From contig JAEZYD010000008.1 in the NCBI GenBank assembly GCA_023419375.1, positions 105,523 to 169,522 on the forward strand: DNA of 64,000 nucleotides. The letters run 5' to 3'. The notes under the pieces were generated by a model that saw only the letters and a list, made by a program, of their open reading frames with translations, was not told the origin of the DNA and searched no databases. The stretch comes from Pseudomonadota bacterium (GTDB lineage: Bacteria; Desulfobacterota; Desulfovibrionia; Desulfovibrionales; Desulfovibrionaceae). This document shows positions 31,538 to 40,624 of the stretch, in pieces; the stretch's first letter is position 1, and each line of letters opens with the position of its first letter. Position numbers and translations under genes: made by a program.

Positions 31538-33703
31538 ATGATTCGTATTCAGGAAATTCTCGATAAGGTTTCGGCTGGCAACCCGAACGCGGATCTGGAG
31601 CTGATCCAGAAGGCGTACGTGTTTGCCGCCACCGCTCATGCGGGGCAAACCCGCCTTTCGGGCGAGCCGTACCTTTCCCACCCCCTGGCGGTTGCCAGCA
31701 TTCTGGCGGGCATGGGTTTTGACGAACCCACCATTGCCGCCGGTCTGCTGCACGACACAGTAGAAGACACCAAGGCCACCATCGAAGAGCTGGACGAAAA
31801 TTTTGGCGAGGAAGTGGCCGATATCGTCGACGGCGTTACCAAGATCAGCCAGATCACCTTTGAGAACAAGGAAGAAGCCCAGGCGGAGAATATCCGCAAG
31901 ATGATCCTGGCCATGAGCCACGACATGCGGGTTCTCATGGTCAAACTGGCCGACCGCCTGCACAATATGCGCACGCTGGACTTTCAGAAAAGTCACAAAC
32001 AGAAGCGCATTGCCCAGGAAACCATGGATATCTACGCGCCCCTGGCCAACCGCCTTGGTTTGTACGTGATGAAGCGCGACCTGGAAGACCTGAGCTTCAA
32101 ATACATGCGGCCCGACATTTACAACCAGATCGATCACTGGCTGGACAACCATCAGGTTGTGGAAAAGCAGATCATCGGCAAGGTTGTGGGCCTGATTCAG
32201 GATCTGCTGGAATCAAACGGCATCAGCGGGCAGGTTTACGGGCGCATAAAGCACAAGCACAGCATCTATAAAAAGATGCAGGCCCAGTCCATGACACTGG
32301 ACGAAATGCACGACATCATGGCCTTTCGCGTGCTGGTGCAGGATATCAAGGACTGCTACGCCACGCTGGGGCTTGTGCATTCCCAGTGGCGGCCCGTTCA
32401 CGGGCGTTTTAAAGATTATATTTCCATGCCCAAGACCAACGGCTACCAGAGCCTGCACACCACGGTCATCGGGCCTGAAGGCGAGCGTATTGAAATCCAG
32501 ATACGCACCGAGGAAATGCACAGGCAGGCCGAACACGGCGTTGCCGCCCACTGGCTGTACAAGGAAAAAGGCCGCGTCAACAGCAAAGACCTTGAGCAGT
32601 TTGCCTGGTTGCGCGAAATTTTTGAGCGCCAGAGCGAAGAAACAGATTCCCGCGAGTTCATGCATTCGCTGAAAATGGATCTGTTCAAGGACGAGGTCTA
32701 CATCTACACCCCGGCGGGTGATGTCAAGGAACTGCCCGAGGGCGCTACGCCGCTGGACTTTGCCTTTGTGATCCATACCAAGGTGGGGCAGCATTGCAGC
32801 GGCGCAAAAATCAATGGCCGCCTCATGCCCCTTGGCACGGAGCTGAAAAACGGCGACGTGGTGGAAATCCTCACCGACCCGGCGCGCAATCCCAACCGCG
32901 ACTGGCTCAAGATTGTCAAAACAGCCAAGGCGCGCAGCCGTATACAGCACTATCTGCGCACGGAAGAACGCACCCACGCCGTGACCCTTGGTCGCGAACT
33001 GCTGGAAAAAGAAGGCCGCAAGGTCAGCCTGAATGTGGGCAAGGCCTCCAAGGATGGGCACCTGGCCATTGTGGCCCAGGAAATGAATTTTGACAGCGTG
33101 GATGATCTGGTTGCCGCCGTGGGCTACGCGCACACCACGCCGCGCAAGGTGCTCAACAAGCTGTATGCCGTGCTGCACCCCGAGGCCGCCACAGCTGCGG
33201 AACCTGCCACCCCCACGGTGAAGGAAAGCAAGGAAGCCGCCTCCCGCAAGGGCGAGGGCGTGGGCATTTCCGGCGTGGACGGCGTGCTCATGCGCTTTGC
33301 CAAATGCTGCAACCCGGTGCCGGGCGATCCCATTATCGGCTACATCAGCCGTGGCCTTGGCATCAGCGTTCACCGCGCCGACTGCCCCAACGTTGCCAAT
33401 ATGGAGCCGGAGCGCCTTATTTCCGTGCATTGGGACGGCATGGAAGAAAAGCCCTACGCTGCGGGCATATTCATTATCGCCAAGAACGAGCAGGGCGTGC
33501 TGGCCAAGGTTGCCGAGGTCATGGCGCGCAACGGCGTCAATATAATTGGCCTGAATATGGACAATCAGGTGGATGGTCGCGCCAGGCTGCGTATTACCGT
33601 AGAGGTGCGCGATGCCACCCAGCTCTACCAGCTTATTGAGGCCATTCGCGTATTGCCGCCCATTTTTGAAGTGGTGCGCGATACTGAGGCTGACGCCACG
33701 TAA
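31538..33703 (+). CDS. rel: Bifunctional (p)ppGpp synthetase/hydrolase, RelA/SpoT family
   Basis: A 721-residue stringent-response enzyme. The HD hydrolase domain (about residues 40-180) keeps HPLAVASILAGM and the catalytic HDTVEDT. The synthetase domain (about 235-345) has GRIKHKHSIYKKM and NGYQSLHTTV. A TGS domain (about 385-445) begins DEVYIYTPAGDVKELPEGATPLDFAF. A zinc-finger-like segment (AKCCNPVPGDPIIGYISRGLGISVHR) and a C-terminal ACT domain (about 645-718) complete it. Both active sites look intact, so it should make and degrade (p)ppGpp. GGAT lies 8 nt before ATG 31538. Single gene with its own terminator. Confidence 0.95.
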   Translation: MIRIQEILDKVSAGNPNADLELIQKAYVFAATAHAGQTRLSGEPYLSHPLAVASILAGMGFDEPTIAAGLLHDTVEDTKATIEELDENFGEEVADIVDGVTKISQITFENKEEAQAENIRKMILAMSHDMRVLMVKLADRLHNMRTLDFQKSHKQKRIAQETMDIYAPLANRLGLYVMKRDLEDLSFKYMRPDIYNQIDHWLDNHQVVEKQIIGKVVGLIQDLLESNGISGQVYGRIKHKHSIYKKMQAQSMTLDEMHDIMAFRVLVQDIKDCYATLGLVHSQWRPVHGRFKDYISMPKTNGYQSLHTTVIGPEGERIEIQIRTEEMHRQAEHGVAAHWLYKEKGRVNSKDLEQFAWLREIFERQSEETDSREFMHSLKMDLFKDEVYIYTPAGDVKELPEGATPLDFAFVIHTKVGQHCSGAKINGRLMPLGTELKNGDVVEILTDPARNPNRDWLKIVKTAKARSRIQHYLRTEERTHAVTLGRELLEKEGRKVSLNVGKASKDGHLAIVAQEMNFDSVDDLVAAVGYAHTTPRKVLNKLYAVLHPEAATAAEPATPTVKESKEAASRKGEGVGISGVDGVLMRFAKCCNPVPGDPIIGYISRGLGISVHRADCPNVANMEPERLISVHWDGMEEKPYAAGIFIIAKNEQGVLAKVAEVMARNGVNIIGLNMDNQVDGRARLRITVEVRDATQLYQLIEAIRVLPPIFEVVRDTEADAT

Positions 33704-33723
33704 TCCACATTTAAATGCGCTGT

Positions 33724-33760
33724 AAAAAGCCGACTGCTTCTCGCGAGGCAGTCGGCTTTT
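33724..33760 (+). terminator. Intrinsic terminator after rel
   Basis: A perfect 13-bp stem (AAAAGCCGACTGC / GCAGTCGGCTTTT) with flanking A and T tracts. Confidence 0.9.
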
Positions 33761-34228
33761 GTTTGCGATTGGCCGCTGGGGGTTGGTATTTTGCGGGGCA
33801 TTGATTGTATATGCGAACAACGTCAGCATATGTAATTATTCATCAGTGATGCAGGATGCCGATATCGAGCAGGGTATTTGTGATAATATGGACAATCAGA
33901 AATTTTGTGTCTAGTGTGTATGCAATATGCAAAAAATATTGTGTATATATTATGTATGTGGAGTATTATTAAGTTTGTTTTGTATTCATTGCTATTGATA
34001 TGGAAACTAATTATCTTGTGTTATCAAAAAACTATGTTTAATTATTATTCTCTTTATTGTTTTTATAATAAAATAATAAAAGATTACTAGCTAGCTATGA
34101 GATAAATAAATTACGGAGCTTCAAAAAAATGCCCTAAATAAATTTGCGTATTGTACGTTTTATAAAATATAGTCTAAGCGCACCCAAGATGTGTAACCTC
34201 TTCATATAAGCATGGGTAGGATACAACT
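33761..34228. other. Strongly AT-rich gap before second chemoreceptor
   Basis: About 470 bp. From about 33880 to 34170 it is far more AT-rich than anything else in the window. A 61-codon frame (33905-34090) is made of hydrophobic and AT-biased codons and has no ribosome site, so I do not call it a gene. The region probably contains the promoter of the next gene. Confidence 0.6.
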
Positions 34229-35998
34229 ATGCAAAAAATTACGACAATGCAGAAGATGGCAGGCTTGAGCCTGCTCCTGTGCCTGTTCACGGTACTTATT
34301 GGCATGTTTGGCGTCAGCCGCCTGAACAACCTGGCGACTGACGTTGAAGAGTTGAGTTCCATGCACATGAAGGGGCTGGATTTGCTCCGGATGACCAACA
34401 TTGAAGTTTTGCGGGTCATTCGCGAAGAAAAAAATCTTATCATCAGCACCACCGAAGAGGGCAACCGTTTTGCCCTGAATAACCTGCAAAAAGAATATGT
34501 TGTACTGGATAAGTATATTAATGAACTGCCGCGTTATTTTATGACCGATAGCGCCCGCAAGCAGCTTGCAGAGTTGAACAGTCTGCTCAGTGAATGGCGT
34601 ACAGCCCACAACAAGGTTGTTGAACTGGGCAGTTCAACAGACCCTGCCATGAATGCAAAGGCGCAGGGAGTTTCGTCCACCACCGGGCGTGCGCTGGCGC
34701 AAAAGCTGGCTGACCTTTTGGAGGATATAGGCCACAAAAAATTGGAATTCGCTCAGGAGTTGAGCAAAAAAAGCATGCAGGACTATGAAAATGCGCGGAT
34801 GATAACCATTGTTGGCGTGCTGCTGTCTGTTCTGGTGGGCCTTGGCGTGGGGTATTTGCTTTCGCGCAACATGCTGCGCCAGCTTGGCGATGAACCTGCA
34901 TCGCTTTCTGAACTTGCCCTGAAGATTGCAGGCGGGGATCTGGAGGCAAAGTTCAATCCTGCACGGCCTGAGATCGGCGTTTTTGGCGCCATGAAGCAGA
35001 TGGTGGCAACCCTCAAGGGCAAAATTGCAGAAGCTGATCAAAAAAGCCAGCAAGCCAGGGAAGAATCCGAACGTGCCCAAATAGCCACTGCCGATGCGGA
35101 AGAAGCCCGCCGTCAGGCCGAGCGCGCCAAGGCCGAGGGCATGCTCCAGGCTGCCCACCAGCTCGAAGGCGTGGTAGAAATCGTAACCTCCGCTTCCGAG
35201 GAACTTTCCGCTCAGGTTGAGCAGTCGAGCCGTGGCGCGGACGAACAGTCCGCCCGAGTGCGCGAAACCGCAACCGCCATGGAAGAAATGAACGCCACCG
35301 TGCTGGAAGTTGCCAGAAACGCGCAGCAGGCCGCGGACGTTTCCAGCAATGCCAGAAAACAGGCCATTGAAGGCTCGCAGATAGTCAATGAAGCTGTAAA
35401 GGGCATAAACACTGTGCACACGCAGTCGCAGGCCCTCAAGCAGGATATGGATGCCCTTGGCAAACAGGCCGAGAGCATTGGGCAGGTGATGGGCGTTATT
35501 GCCGACATTGCCGACCAGACCAACCTGCTTGCGCTTAACGCCGCCATTGAAGCTGCACGTGCGGGCGATGCAGGCCGTGGTTTTGCCGTGGTGGCGGACG
35601 AAGTGCGTAAACTGGCGGAAAAAACCATGACCGCAACACAGGAAGTGGGCCGGGCCATCAAGGAAATTCAGGAAGGCACAAAGAAAAATATTCAGAGCGT
35701 GGAGTTCACTGGCGAATCCATTGAAGCTGCCACAAAGCTCTCTGTGCAGTCGGGCGAATCGTTGAAAAATATCCTCGAGTGTGTGCAGCTTGTTAACGAT
35801 CAGGTGCAATCCATTGCCACTGCCAGCGAGCAGCAGTCCGCCGCCAGCGAGGAAATTAACCGCTCTGTGGAGCAGGTGGCTACAATCTCTGCTGAAACCG
35901 CTCAGGCCATGGAGCAGGCCGCTGGCGCTGTGGCCGATCTGGCGCAGCAGTCGCAAACGCTTCAGCATCTGATTGGCGAGATGAAACGCCAAGGTTAG
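34229..35998 (+). CDS. Methyl-accepting chemotaxis protein, four-helix-bundle sensor
   Basis: A 589-residue chemoreceptor. Membrane helix 1 (about residues 9-30), a periplasmic four-helix-bundle (4HB_MCP-like) domain of about 155 residues with the typical REEKNLIISTTEEG stretch, membrane helix 2 (about 190-211), HAMP (about 212-265), coiled coil and the signalling domain follow in order. The tip reads DQTNLLALNAAIEAARAGDAG. It differs from the first receptor in the window in its sensor but is very similar in the signalling half. TAGGAT precedes the ATG. No CheR pentapeptide. Monocistronic; ligand unknown. Confidence 0.94.
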   Translation: MQKITTMQKMAGLSLLLCLFTVLIGMFGVSRLNNLATDVEELSSMHMKGLDLLRMTNIEVLRVIREEKNLIISTTEEGNRFALNNLQKEYVVLDKYINELPRYFMTDSARKQLAELNSLLSEWRTAHNKVVELGSSTDPAMNAKAQGVSSTTGRALAQKLADLLEDIGHKKLEFAQELSKKSMQDYENARMITIVGVLLSVLVGLGVGYLLSRNMLRQLGDEPASLSELALKIAGGDLEAKFNPARPEIGVFGAMKQMVATLKGKIAEADQKSQQAREESERAQIATADAEEARRQAERAKAEGMLQAAHQLEGVVEIVTSASEELSAQVEQSSRGADEQSARVRETATAMEEMNATVLEVARNAQQAADVSSNARKQAIEGSQIVNEAVKGINTVHTQSQALKQDMDALGKQAESIGQVMGVIADIADQTNLLALNAAIEAARAGDAGRGFAVVADEVRKLAEKTMTATQEVGRAIKEIQEGTKKNIQSVEFTGESIEAATKLSVQSGESLKNILECVQLVNDQVQSIATASEQQSAASEEINRSVEQVATISAETAQAMEQAAGAVADLAQQSQTLQHLIGEMKRQG

Positions 35999-36025
35999 GC
36001 GCAATTTTATAAATTCAGACCAGTG

Positions 36026-36053
36026 AAAGGCCGTCCACTTGGGCGGCCTTTTT
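36026..36053 (+). terminator. Intrinsic terminator after the second chemoreceptor
   Basis: AAAGGCCG pairs with CGGCCTTT, followed by a T-run. Confidence 0.85.
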
Positions 36054-36285
36054 GTCGTCCTTGCCTTACGCTTTGCTGGTTGACTGACGAGGCCTTCTTT
36101 GCGGCTCCCCTAGGTGGCTATTGTTATTTTTCTGTCGCTCCGGGTATTTTTATCCACAGTGCTTGCAGGTGATTGCTCTGCAACGGTGTGGATAGTACCG
36201 TGTTTTAAAAAACTGACATGCAGTTGCCATATGGCGGCTGCCCCGCAAAATTCACTTGCAACAACCTGATAATCAAAGGAAAGCC

Positions 36286-37575
36286 ATGAGCGACAATGAA
36301 ACAAGGCCTCAGGTTTCTTTGCGGAAAGCATTCCTTTACTGGTTCAAGCTCGGCTTTATCAATTTTGGCGGCCCTGCCGGGCAGATCGCCATGATGCACA
36401 AAAATCTGGTGGATGGCAGGGAATGGATCAGCGAGAAGGTTTTTTTGCGGGCGCTCAACTTCTGCATGCTCTTGCCGGGGCCGGAGGCGCATCAACTGGC
36501 CGTGTATATCGGCTGGCGGCTCAACGGCTACTGGGGCGGAACCATTGCCGGGCTGTGCTTTTTGTTCCCCTCTGTGGTTCTGATGCTCTTTCTTTCATGG
36601 CTGGCAGCCGCCCATGGGCAGGTTCCCCTTGTGGCCGGGATTTTTCACGGCATCGCCGCCGCGGTTGTGGCCATTGTTATTGAAGCGCTTATCCGGCTTT
36701 CAAAAAAATCGCTCAAGCATCCTGCCCTGTATGCTTTTGCGGGTGGATCGTTTGTGCTGGGGCAGTTCTTTGGCGTGTCCTTTCCGGCGATTGTGTTGCT
36801 GGCTGGCATGGCTGGGGTCATCCTTGGCAAGCTGCGGCCAGACATCTTTTGCCAGAAAAAGCCGGGAACCAATGAATGCCTGATTGAGGGGCCGGAATCA
36901 TTCACCAACCTGCCGCCGTTGACGCACCTTTTCAAGGTGGTGGGGGTATTCGCCGCGATCTGGATGGCTGTGATCCTGCCTGTTTTTGCATGGCGGGGCA
37001 TGGGGGACATACTTTCCCAGATATCCATTTTTTTCAGCAAGGCGCCCTTTGTGACCTTTGGCGGCGCATATGCCGTGCTTGCCTATATTGTAGAGCATGC
37101 TGTGAACCTTGGCTGGCTGACGGAAAAGGAAATGCTGCTGGGTCTTGGCCTGGCGGAAACAACACCCGGCCCGCTGATCATGGTGACGCAGTTTGTGGGC
37201 TTTATCACCGCCTGGAACCAGCCCGGCGGCCTGACACCCATGACGGCGGGCATTCTGGGCGGCCTGCTCACCACCTTCACCACGTTTTTGCCGAGCTTCA
37301 TGTTCATTTTTGCTGGTGCGCCCTACATTGAGGCCATTACGGCCAATAAAAAACTCAATGCCGCGCTTACGGGCATATCCGGCGCGGTGGTGGGCGTGGT
37401 GCTCAAGATCGGCGTCTTTTTTGCCTGGAACACATTTTTTCCGGCTACGGGATTTGATGTATTTGCCGTTGCCGTTGCGCTGGTGTCGCTGGTGGCTCTT
37501 GTGCGCTTCAAGCTCTCCATGCATGCGCTGGTGGGGTTGAGCGGGCTTGCCGGTCTGGTCTGGCAGATGCTCTGA
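36286..37575 (+). CDS. chrA: Chromate transporter, CHR family (long form)
   Basis: A 429-residue inner-membrane exporter with about ten to twelve helices in two homologous halves. The first half has FINFGGPAGQIAMMH and LLPGPEAHQLAVYIGWRLNG, and the second has FVTFGGAYAVLAYI and GLAETTPGPLIMVTQFVGF. The family exports chromate and may carry related oxyanions, which could matter in a sulfate reducer. AAGGAAAG precedes ATG 36286. A rhodanese gene follows 111 bp downstream on the same strand. Confidence 0.93.
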   Translation: MSDNETRPQVSLRKAFLYWFKLGFINFGGPAGQIAMMHKNLVDGREWISEKVFLRALNFCMLLPGPEAHQLAVYIGWRLNGYWGGTIAGLCFLFPSVVLMLFLSWLAAAHGQVPLVAGIFHGIAAAVVAIVIEALIRLSKKSLKHPALYAFAGGSFVLGQFFGVSFPAIVLLAGMAGVILGKLRPDIFCQKKPGTNECLIEGPESFTNLPPLTHLFKVVGVFAAIWMAVILPVFAWRGMGDILSQISIFFSKAPFVTFGGAYAVLAYIVEHAVNLGWLTEKEMLLGLGLAETTPGPLIMVTQFVGFITAWNQPGGLTPMTAGILGGLLTTFTTFLPSFMFIFAGAPYIEAITANKKLNAALTGISGAVVGVVLKIGVFFAWNTFFPATGFDVFAVAVALVSLVALVRFKLSMHALVGLSGLAGLVWQML

Positions 37576-37686
37576 TACCCTGCGGGCGCGGGGGCGGCTT
37601 TCCACTGACCTGGAGGCAGGCAAGGCGATGCAGTATTGCCCGCACAGAGTTTTTATCCTTAATGTCAAACACGTCTGGAGGTAGGT

Positions 37687-37992
37687 ATGAACGCAACCAT
37701 CACGCCGCAGGAACTTCAGGCTATGCTGGCCGCCAATACCGCGACAGTCTGCGATGTGCGCAGGCGGGCTGATTACGAGGCTGACCCGCGCACAATCCCC
37801 GGCGCTGACTGGCATGACCCGGAGCTGGTGGACACGTGGGCGGCGCAACTGCCCAAGGACAAGCCCGTAGCCATTTATTGCGTGCGGGGTGGCTCTGTAA
37901 GCAAGTCTGTTCAGGCGGCTCTGGGGCAGAAAGGTTTTGATGTGCAGTACGTGGAGGGCGGGCTGGCCGCCTGGGATGAAGCCCATAAGTAG
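37687..37992 (+). CDS. Rhodanese-domain protein
   Basis: A 101-residue single-domain rhodanese (sulfurtransferase) that would move sulfane sulfur through a cysteine persulfide. The CDVRRRADYEAD motif opens the fold and the active loop is C65-VRGGSV. Its position behind the chromate transporter recalls chromate- and arsenic-resistance clusters that include rhodanese domains, but the loop alone does not show a substrate. GGAGGTAGGT precedes the ATG. Confidence 0.9.
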   Translation: MNATITPQELQAMLAANTATVCDVRRRADYEADPRTIPGADWHDPELVDTWAAQLPKDKPVAIYCVRGGSVSKSVQAALGQKGFDVQYVEGGLAAWDEAHK

Positions 37993-38067
37993 CTGAGCGC
38001 CGCGTAAGGGGAAACCCGTGCACGGGCGGCTTTGCATTGCGATGCAGTGTGTTTGCCGCAAAGGAAA

Positions 38068-38094
38068 CGCCGCTCCCCTGCGAGGGAAGCGGCG
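38068..38094 (-). terminator. Terminator-like hairpin after the porin gene
   Basis: CGCCGCT pairs with AGCGGCG, with further CCCT/AGGG pairing inside; on the minus strand it is followed by TTTCCTTT. Confidence 0.55.
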
Positions 38095-38142
38095 AAGCCT
38101 GCGCGCCGGGAAGGGAACAGCGCTTGCAAAAGGCAGAGAGGC

Positions 38143-39765
38143 TTAGAAGCTGTACTGGAAGACAACCTGGGCTTTCCAGGCGTCCTGCTTGTCAAAGCTG
38201 CCGTTGCCAGCGCCGTTATTGTAACCGGCCTTTTTCCAGGTGTCCTTGTCGATCATGTTGGCAACGTAGCCGAGTTCCAGATTCACGCTCAGGTTTTCGT
38301 AAGCCTGCCATGTGTTGACGAGGTTGAATTCCAGCAGGCCGTCGTTGGTGGTCAGGTAGGGGCCGTCGCCGCCGTAACCCGCCTGCCAGGAGGAGGCATC
38401 CTTCATGTACTTGACCATGGAGGTGGCGTTGGTGCCGCCCCAGTAGGCCAGACGGAAGGTGTGGGAGACGTTTTCAATAAAGCTCATGTCTTTCAGCTGC
38501 GCGCCGATGCCCCAGGTTCCGGCGTAACTCATGCTCCAGTCGCAACCATTGGCAACCGGGCTCCACGAAAGGTTGCCGTCGCCGATGAAGGAGGTGAAGT
38601 TGCCCGCGCCAGCAATGGAAGGCATGCGTTCGGAGCCGTTTTTCACGTTGCCGTCGTCACCGCTGGCGTACCAGCCGAAGATGCCGGGAACGCCCCAGTC
38701 CAGCTTGTATTCAACAAGGGCTTTTGCCAGCCAGCCCTGACGCCCGGTGCTGGCGCGCACGCTTTCCACGCCGCGCTTGAGCACATCGTAGCGGCCCATG
38801 GCTTCGGAGTAGCCGTAGTTGATGTCGAATTCGATGTTCAGGGGGTCGAACATGGTGATGGCCACCGGCAGACCCGCCCAGAACATGGAGCCGTATTGCT
38901 TGTTGGTGCTGGAGGAGTTGAGGGGGTTCAGGCCGTTGGCGTAGTTGAAACCGGGGTTGGTGCCGGGGATGGTGAGGCCAAGCTTGCCGTCGCTGGTTTC
39001 CCAGGGTGAGCCGTAGGTTTCCTCATCCAGGCCGCGCAGGGAGTTTTTGCCGCGCATGCCGTACATGGCCCAGGGGGTGACGTTGACGCCGTCAAAGGTC
39101 AGGGGCGCGGAGAGCATGAACAGATCAAAGTTGTCGAGGTAGTTGTTCTTTTCCGTACTGGAGCGGCCATTGCCGTCCACAAACGCGCCATTGAAGTTGT
39201 CGTTGACCGGACGCGCCCACATAAAGGTGAGGCCTACGTTTTCGTTGAACTTGTAGTTGGCGGTCAGGGCCGCAACATCGCAGTCCATAATGGCGGAGCC
39301 GCCAGCCACGTTGGGCATTGCGGCTGCCTGGAGGCCCATGCGCACGCGGGCGTCTGTCTGGGGGATCAGCCAGTCGATGTAGGCGTTTTTGACCTTGACC
39401 TGGTTGTTCCCGTCTGCGCCAAGAGCCGCGCCATCGCCAGATTTGCCCCACTGCTGGTCGCCGATTTCAAAATACACCGTGCCGGACAGGGCCTCGGAGG
39501 CCACGGCGTCCAACTGGAGGCGGATGCGCTGGGAAGCGCCAAACTGGTCGTTGGTGTTGGTTTTGGACTTGGCTCCGTCAGTGTCTCTGGTGTTCTTGGT
39601 GAGGACGCCTTCGCCCACGCCAAAACCAACCAGCCATTCGCCCTTGGCCTTGAAGTCAATGGCCTTGGCCCCCCCGGCCACGCCCATCAGCATGCCTGCT
39701 GCAAGCAGGGTGACCATGCACACTTTTTTGAAGCGGTTCAGACCATTCCTTTCTCGTGAACTCAT
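38143..39765 (-). CDS. Outer membrane homotrimeric porin, Desulfovibrio type
   Basis: A 540-residue outer-membrane beta-barrel. A signal peptide (KKVCMVTLLAAGMLMGVAGGAKA) ends near residue 35 and is followed by IDFKAKGEWLVGFG. The rest alternates hydrophobic and polar residues with many aromatic girdle positions, and the chain ends in phenylalanine (FQYSF), the usual BAM recognition signal. This protein type is abundant and often multicopy in Desulfovibrio. GGAGGAGAAAGG directly precedes the ATG, an unusually strong ribosome site that fits high expression. Confidence 0.92.
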   Translation of the reverse strand: MSSRERNGLNRFKKVCMVTLLAAGMLMGVAGGAKAIDFKAKGEWLVGFGVGEGVLTKNTRDTDGAKSKTNTNDQFGASQRIRLQLDAVASEALSGTVYFEIGDQQWGKSGDGAALGADGNNQVKVKNAYIDWLIPQTDARVRMGLQAAAMPNVAGGSAIMDCDVAALTANYKFNENVGLTFMWARPVNDNFNGAFVDGNGRSSTEKNNYLDNFDLFMLSAPLTFDGVNVTPWAMYGMRGKNSLRGLDEETYGSPWETSDGKLGLTIPGTNPGFNYANGLNPLNSSSTNKQYGSMFWAGLPVAITMFDPLNIEFDINYGYSEAMGRYDVLKRGVESVRASTGRQGWLAKALVEYKLDWGVPGIFGWYASGDDGNVKNGSERMPSIAGAGNFTSFIGDGNLSWSPVANGCDWSMSYAGTWGIGAQLKDMSFIENVSHTFRLAYWGGTNATSMVKYMKDASSWQAGYGGDGPYLTTNDGLLEFNLVNTWQAYENLSVNLELGYVANMIDKDTWKKAGYNNGAGNGSFDKQDAWKAQVVFQYSF

Positions 39766-39845
39766 TCCTTTCTCCTCCGTAAAGGGTTTGCGCAGCGGCC
39801 GCAGACGCCACAGGCTTTTGCAACGCGCGCGTTATGGTTCCAGAA

Positions 39846-39890
39846 GGCATCCCTGACGGGCAGGCTCTTGGCCCTGGCGTCAGGGATGCC
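39846..39890. repeat. 13-bp perfect inverted repeat upstream of the porin gene
   Basis: GGCATCCCTGACG (39846-39858) and CGTCAGGGATGCC (39878-39890) form a long stem between the Cys/His-tail gene and the porin gene, both on the minus strand. It may end the first transcript or act in the porin leader. Confidence 0.65.
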
Positions 39891-39931
39891 CTTTGCTTAA
39901 ACGCCTCTCTCTGCCGCAAGCGAGGGGGCGA

Positions 39932-40324
39932 TCAGTTTTCCGCGGGGTGGTTCTTGTGGTGGCCGCACTTGCAGTTGGCGCAGTTGCCCTTGCAGACGTG
40001 CTTTTTCTTTTGCTCAATGAGAACGCGATTGCCGGTAACGGCCATGTCAAATCCGCTCTTGCCCTTGAAAACAATGCGTTCGGTGCTGAGACCGCCCAGC
40101 AGGAGCGAGGTTTTGAGCGCGTCAACGGCAGAAGGGTGAGGGTTGGCTACGTGCCGTACGTCAATGAAAATGCGTTTGCAGTTGGCCTGATTGCACTGAA
40201 GAAGCTCAATAAGTGCAGTGGCCTGAGGAGGATCGAAGCGGGAAGAAACGGATATGTGGAGGTTGTCGTGGCTGAAACGGTGGCTTAAACCCGTATGATC
40301 GGTAAACACCGGCTGCTGATCCAT
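39932..40324 (-). CDS. Small protein with STAS-like core and Cys/His-rich tail
   Basis: A 130-residue cytoplasmic protein. Residues about 20-105 (DNLHISVSSRFDPPQATALIELL ... IFIDVRHVANPHPSAVDALKTSLLLG) have the strand-helix pattern of a STAS-like fold. The C-terminus HVCKGNCANCKCGHHKNH packs four Cys and four His into 18 residues, which looks like a metal-binding site. CGGAGAT precedes ATG 40324; an in-frame start at 40354 has no such site. A Fur-box-like palindrome and a TTGACA lie upstream. I do not recognise a named family; a role in iron or other metal handling is inference. Confidence 0.7.
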   Translation of the reverse strand: MDQQPVFTDHTGLSHRFSHDNLHISVSSRFDPPQATALIELLQCNQANCKRIFIDVRHVANPHPSAVDALKTSLLLGGLSTERIVFKGKSGFDMAVTGNRVLIEQKKKHVCKGNCANCKCGHHKNHPAEN

Positions 40325-40360
40325 ATTTTTATCTCCGCTTTGCTGAATGTGCATGGCGGT

Positions 40361-40389
40361 ACACTGTCACAGGCAGAGCTTTGTGTCAA
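40361..40389 (-). promoter_or_regulatory. Possible promoter of the Cys/His-tail gene
   Basis: On the minus strand a perfect TTGACA (40384-40389) is followed after 17 bp by CAGTGT (40361-40366), a weak -10. Confidence 0.4.
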
Positions 40390-40395
40390 TAAAAA

Positions 40396-40410
40396 TGAAA
40401 TTACTTTTCA
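40396..40410. promoter_or_regulatory. Fur-box-like palindrome
   Basis: TGAAATT-A-CTTTTCA matches the 7-1-7 pattern TGAAAAT-N-ATTTTCA at 12 of 14 positions and lies just upstream of the TTGACA of the Cys/His-tail gene. Confidence 0.5.
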
Positions 40411-40567
40411 AATTCAAAACATATCATACTGTTTTTATTATTAAAAAATGTACAAAAAATTGTATTTTCTACTAACCTGCTCAATTGGAAAAGAAAGATT
40501 GCTCATCGAATTTAGGCTGCGAATAAGGACGGTGCGGAGTTGAACTGAGGGTTTTGCCAATAAAGAG

Positions 40568-40596
40568 GGGCGGATGCTCCCAAGGAACACCCGCCC
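40568..40596 (-). terminator. Hairpin after the SbcC-like gene
   Basis: On the minus strand GGGCGGGTG pairs with CATCCGCCC (one G-U pair), followed by CTCTTTATT. Confidence 0.5.
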
Positions 40597-40624
40597 GCTG
40601 TGCAGAAGGAGGATTTGTTAGCGC

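Noticed and set aside
33905..34090. 61-codon AT-rich frame
   Set aside because: It has no ribosome site, and its composition follows the AT-rich gap rather than codon use of the neighbours.
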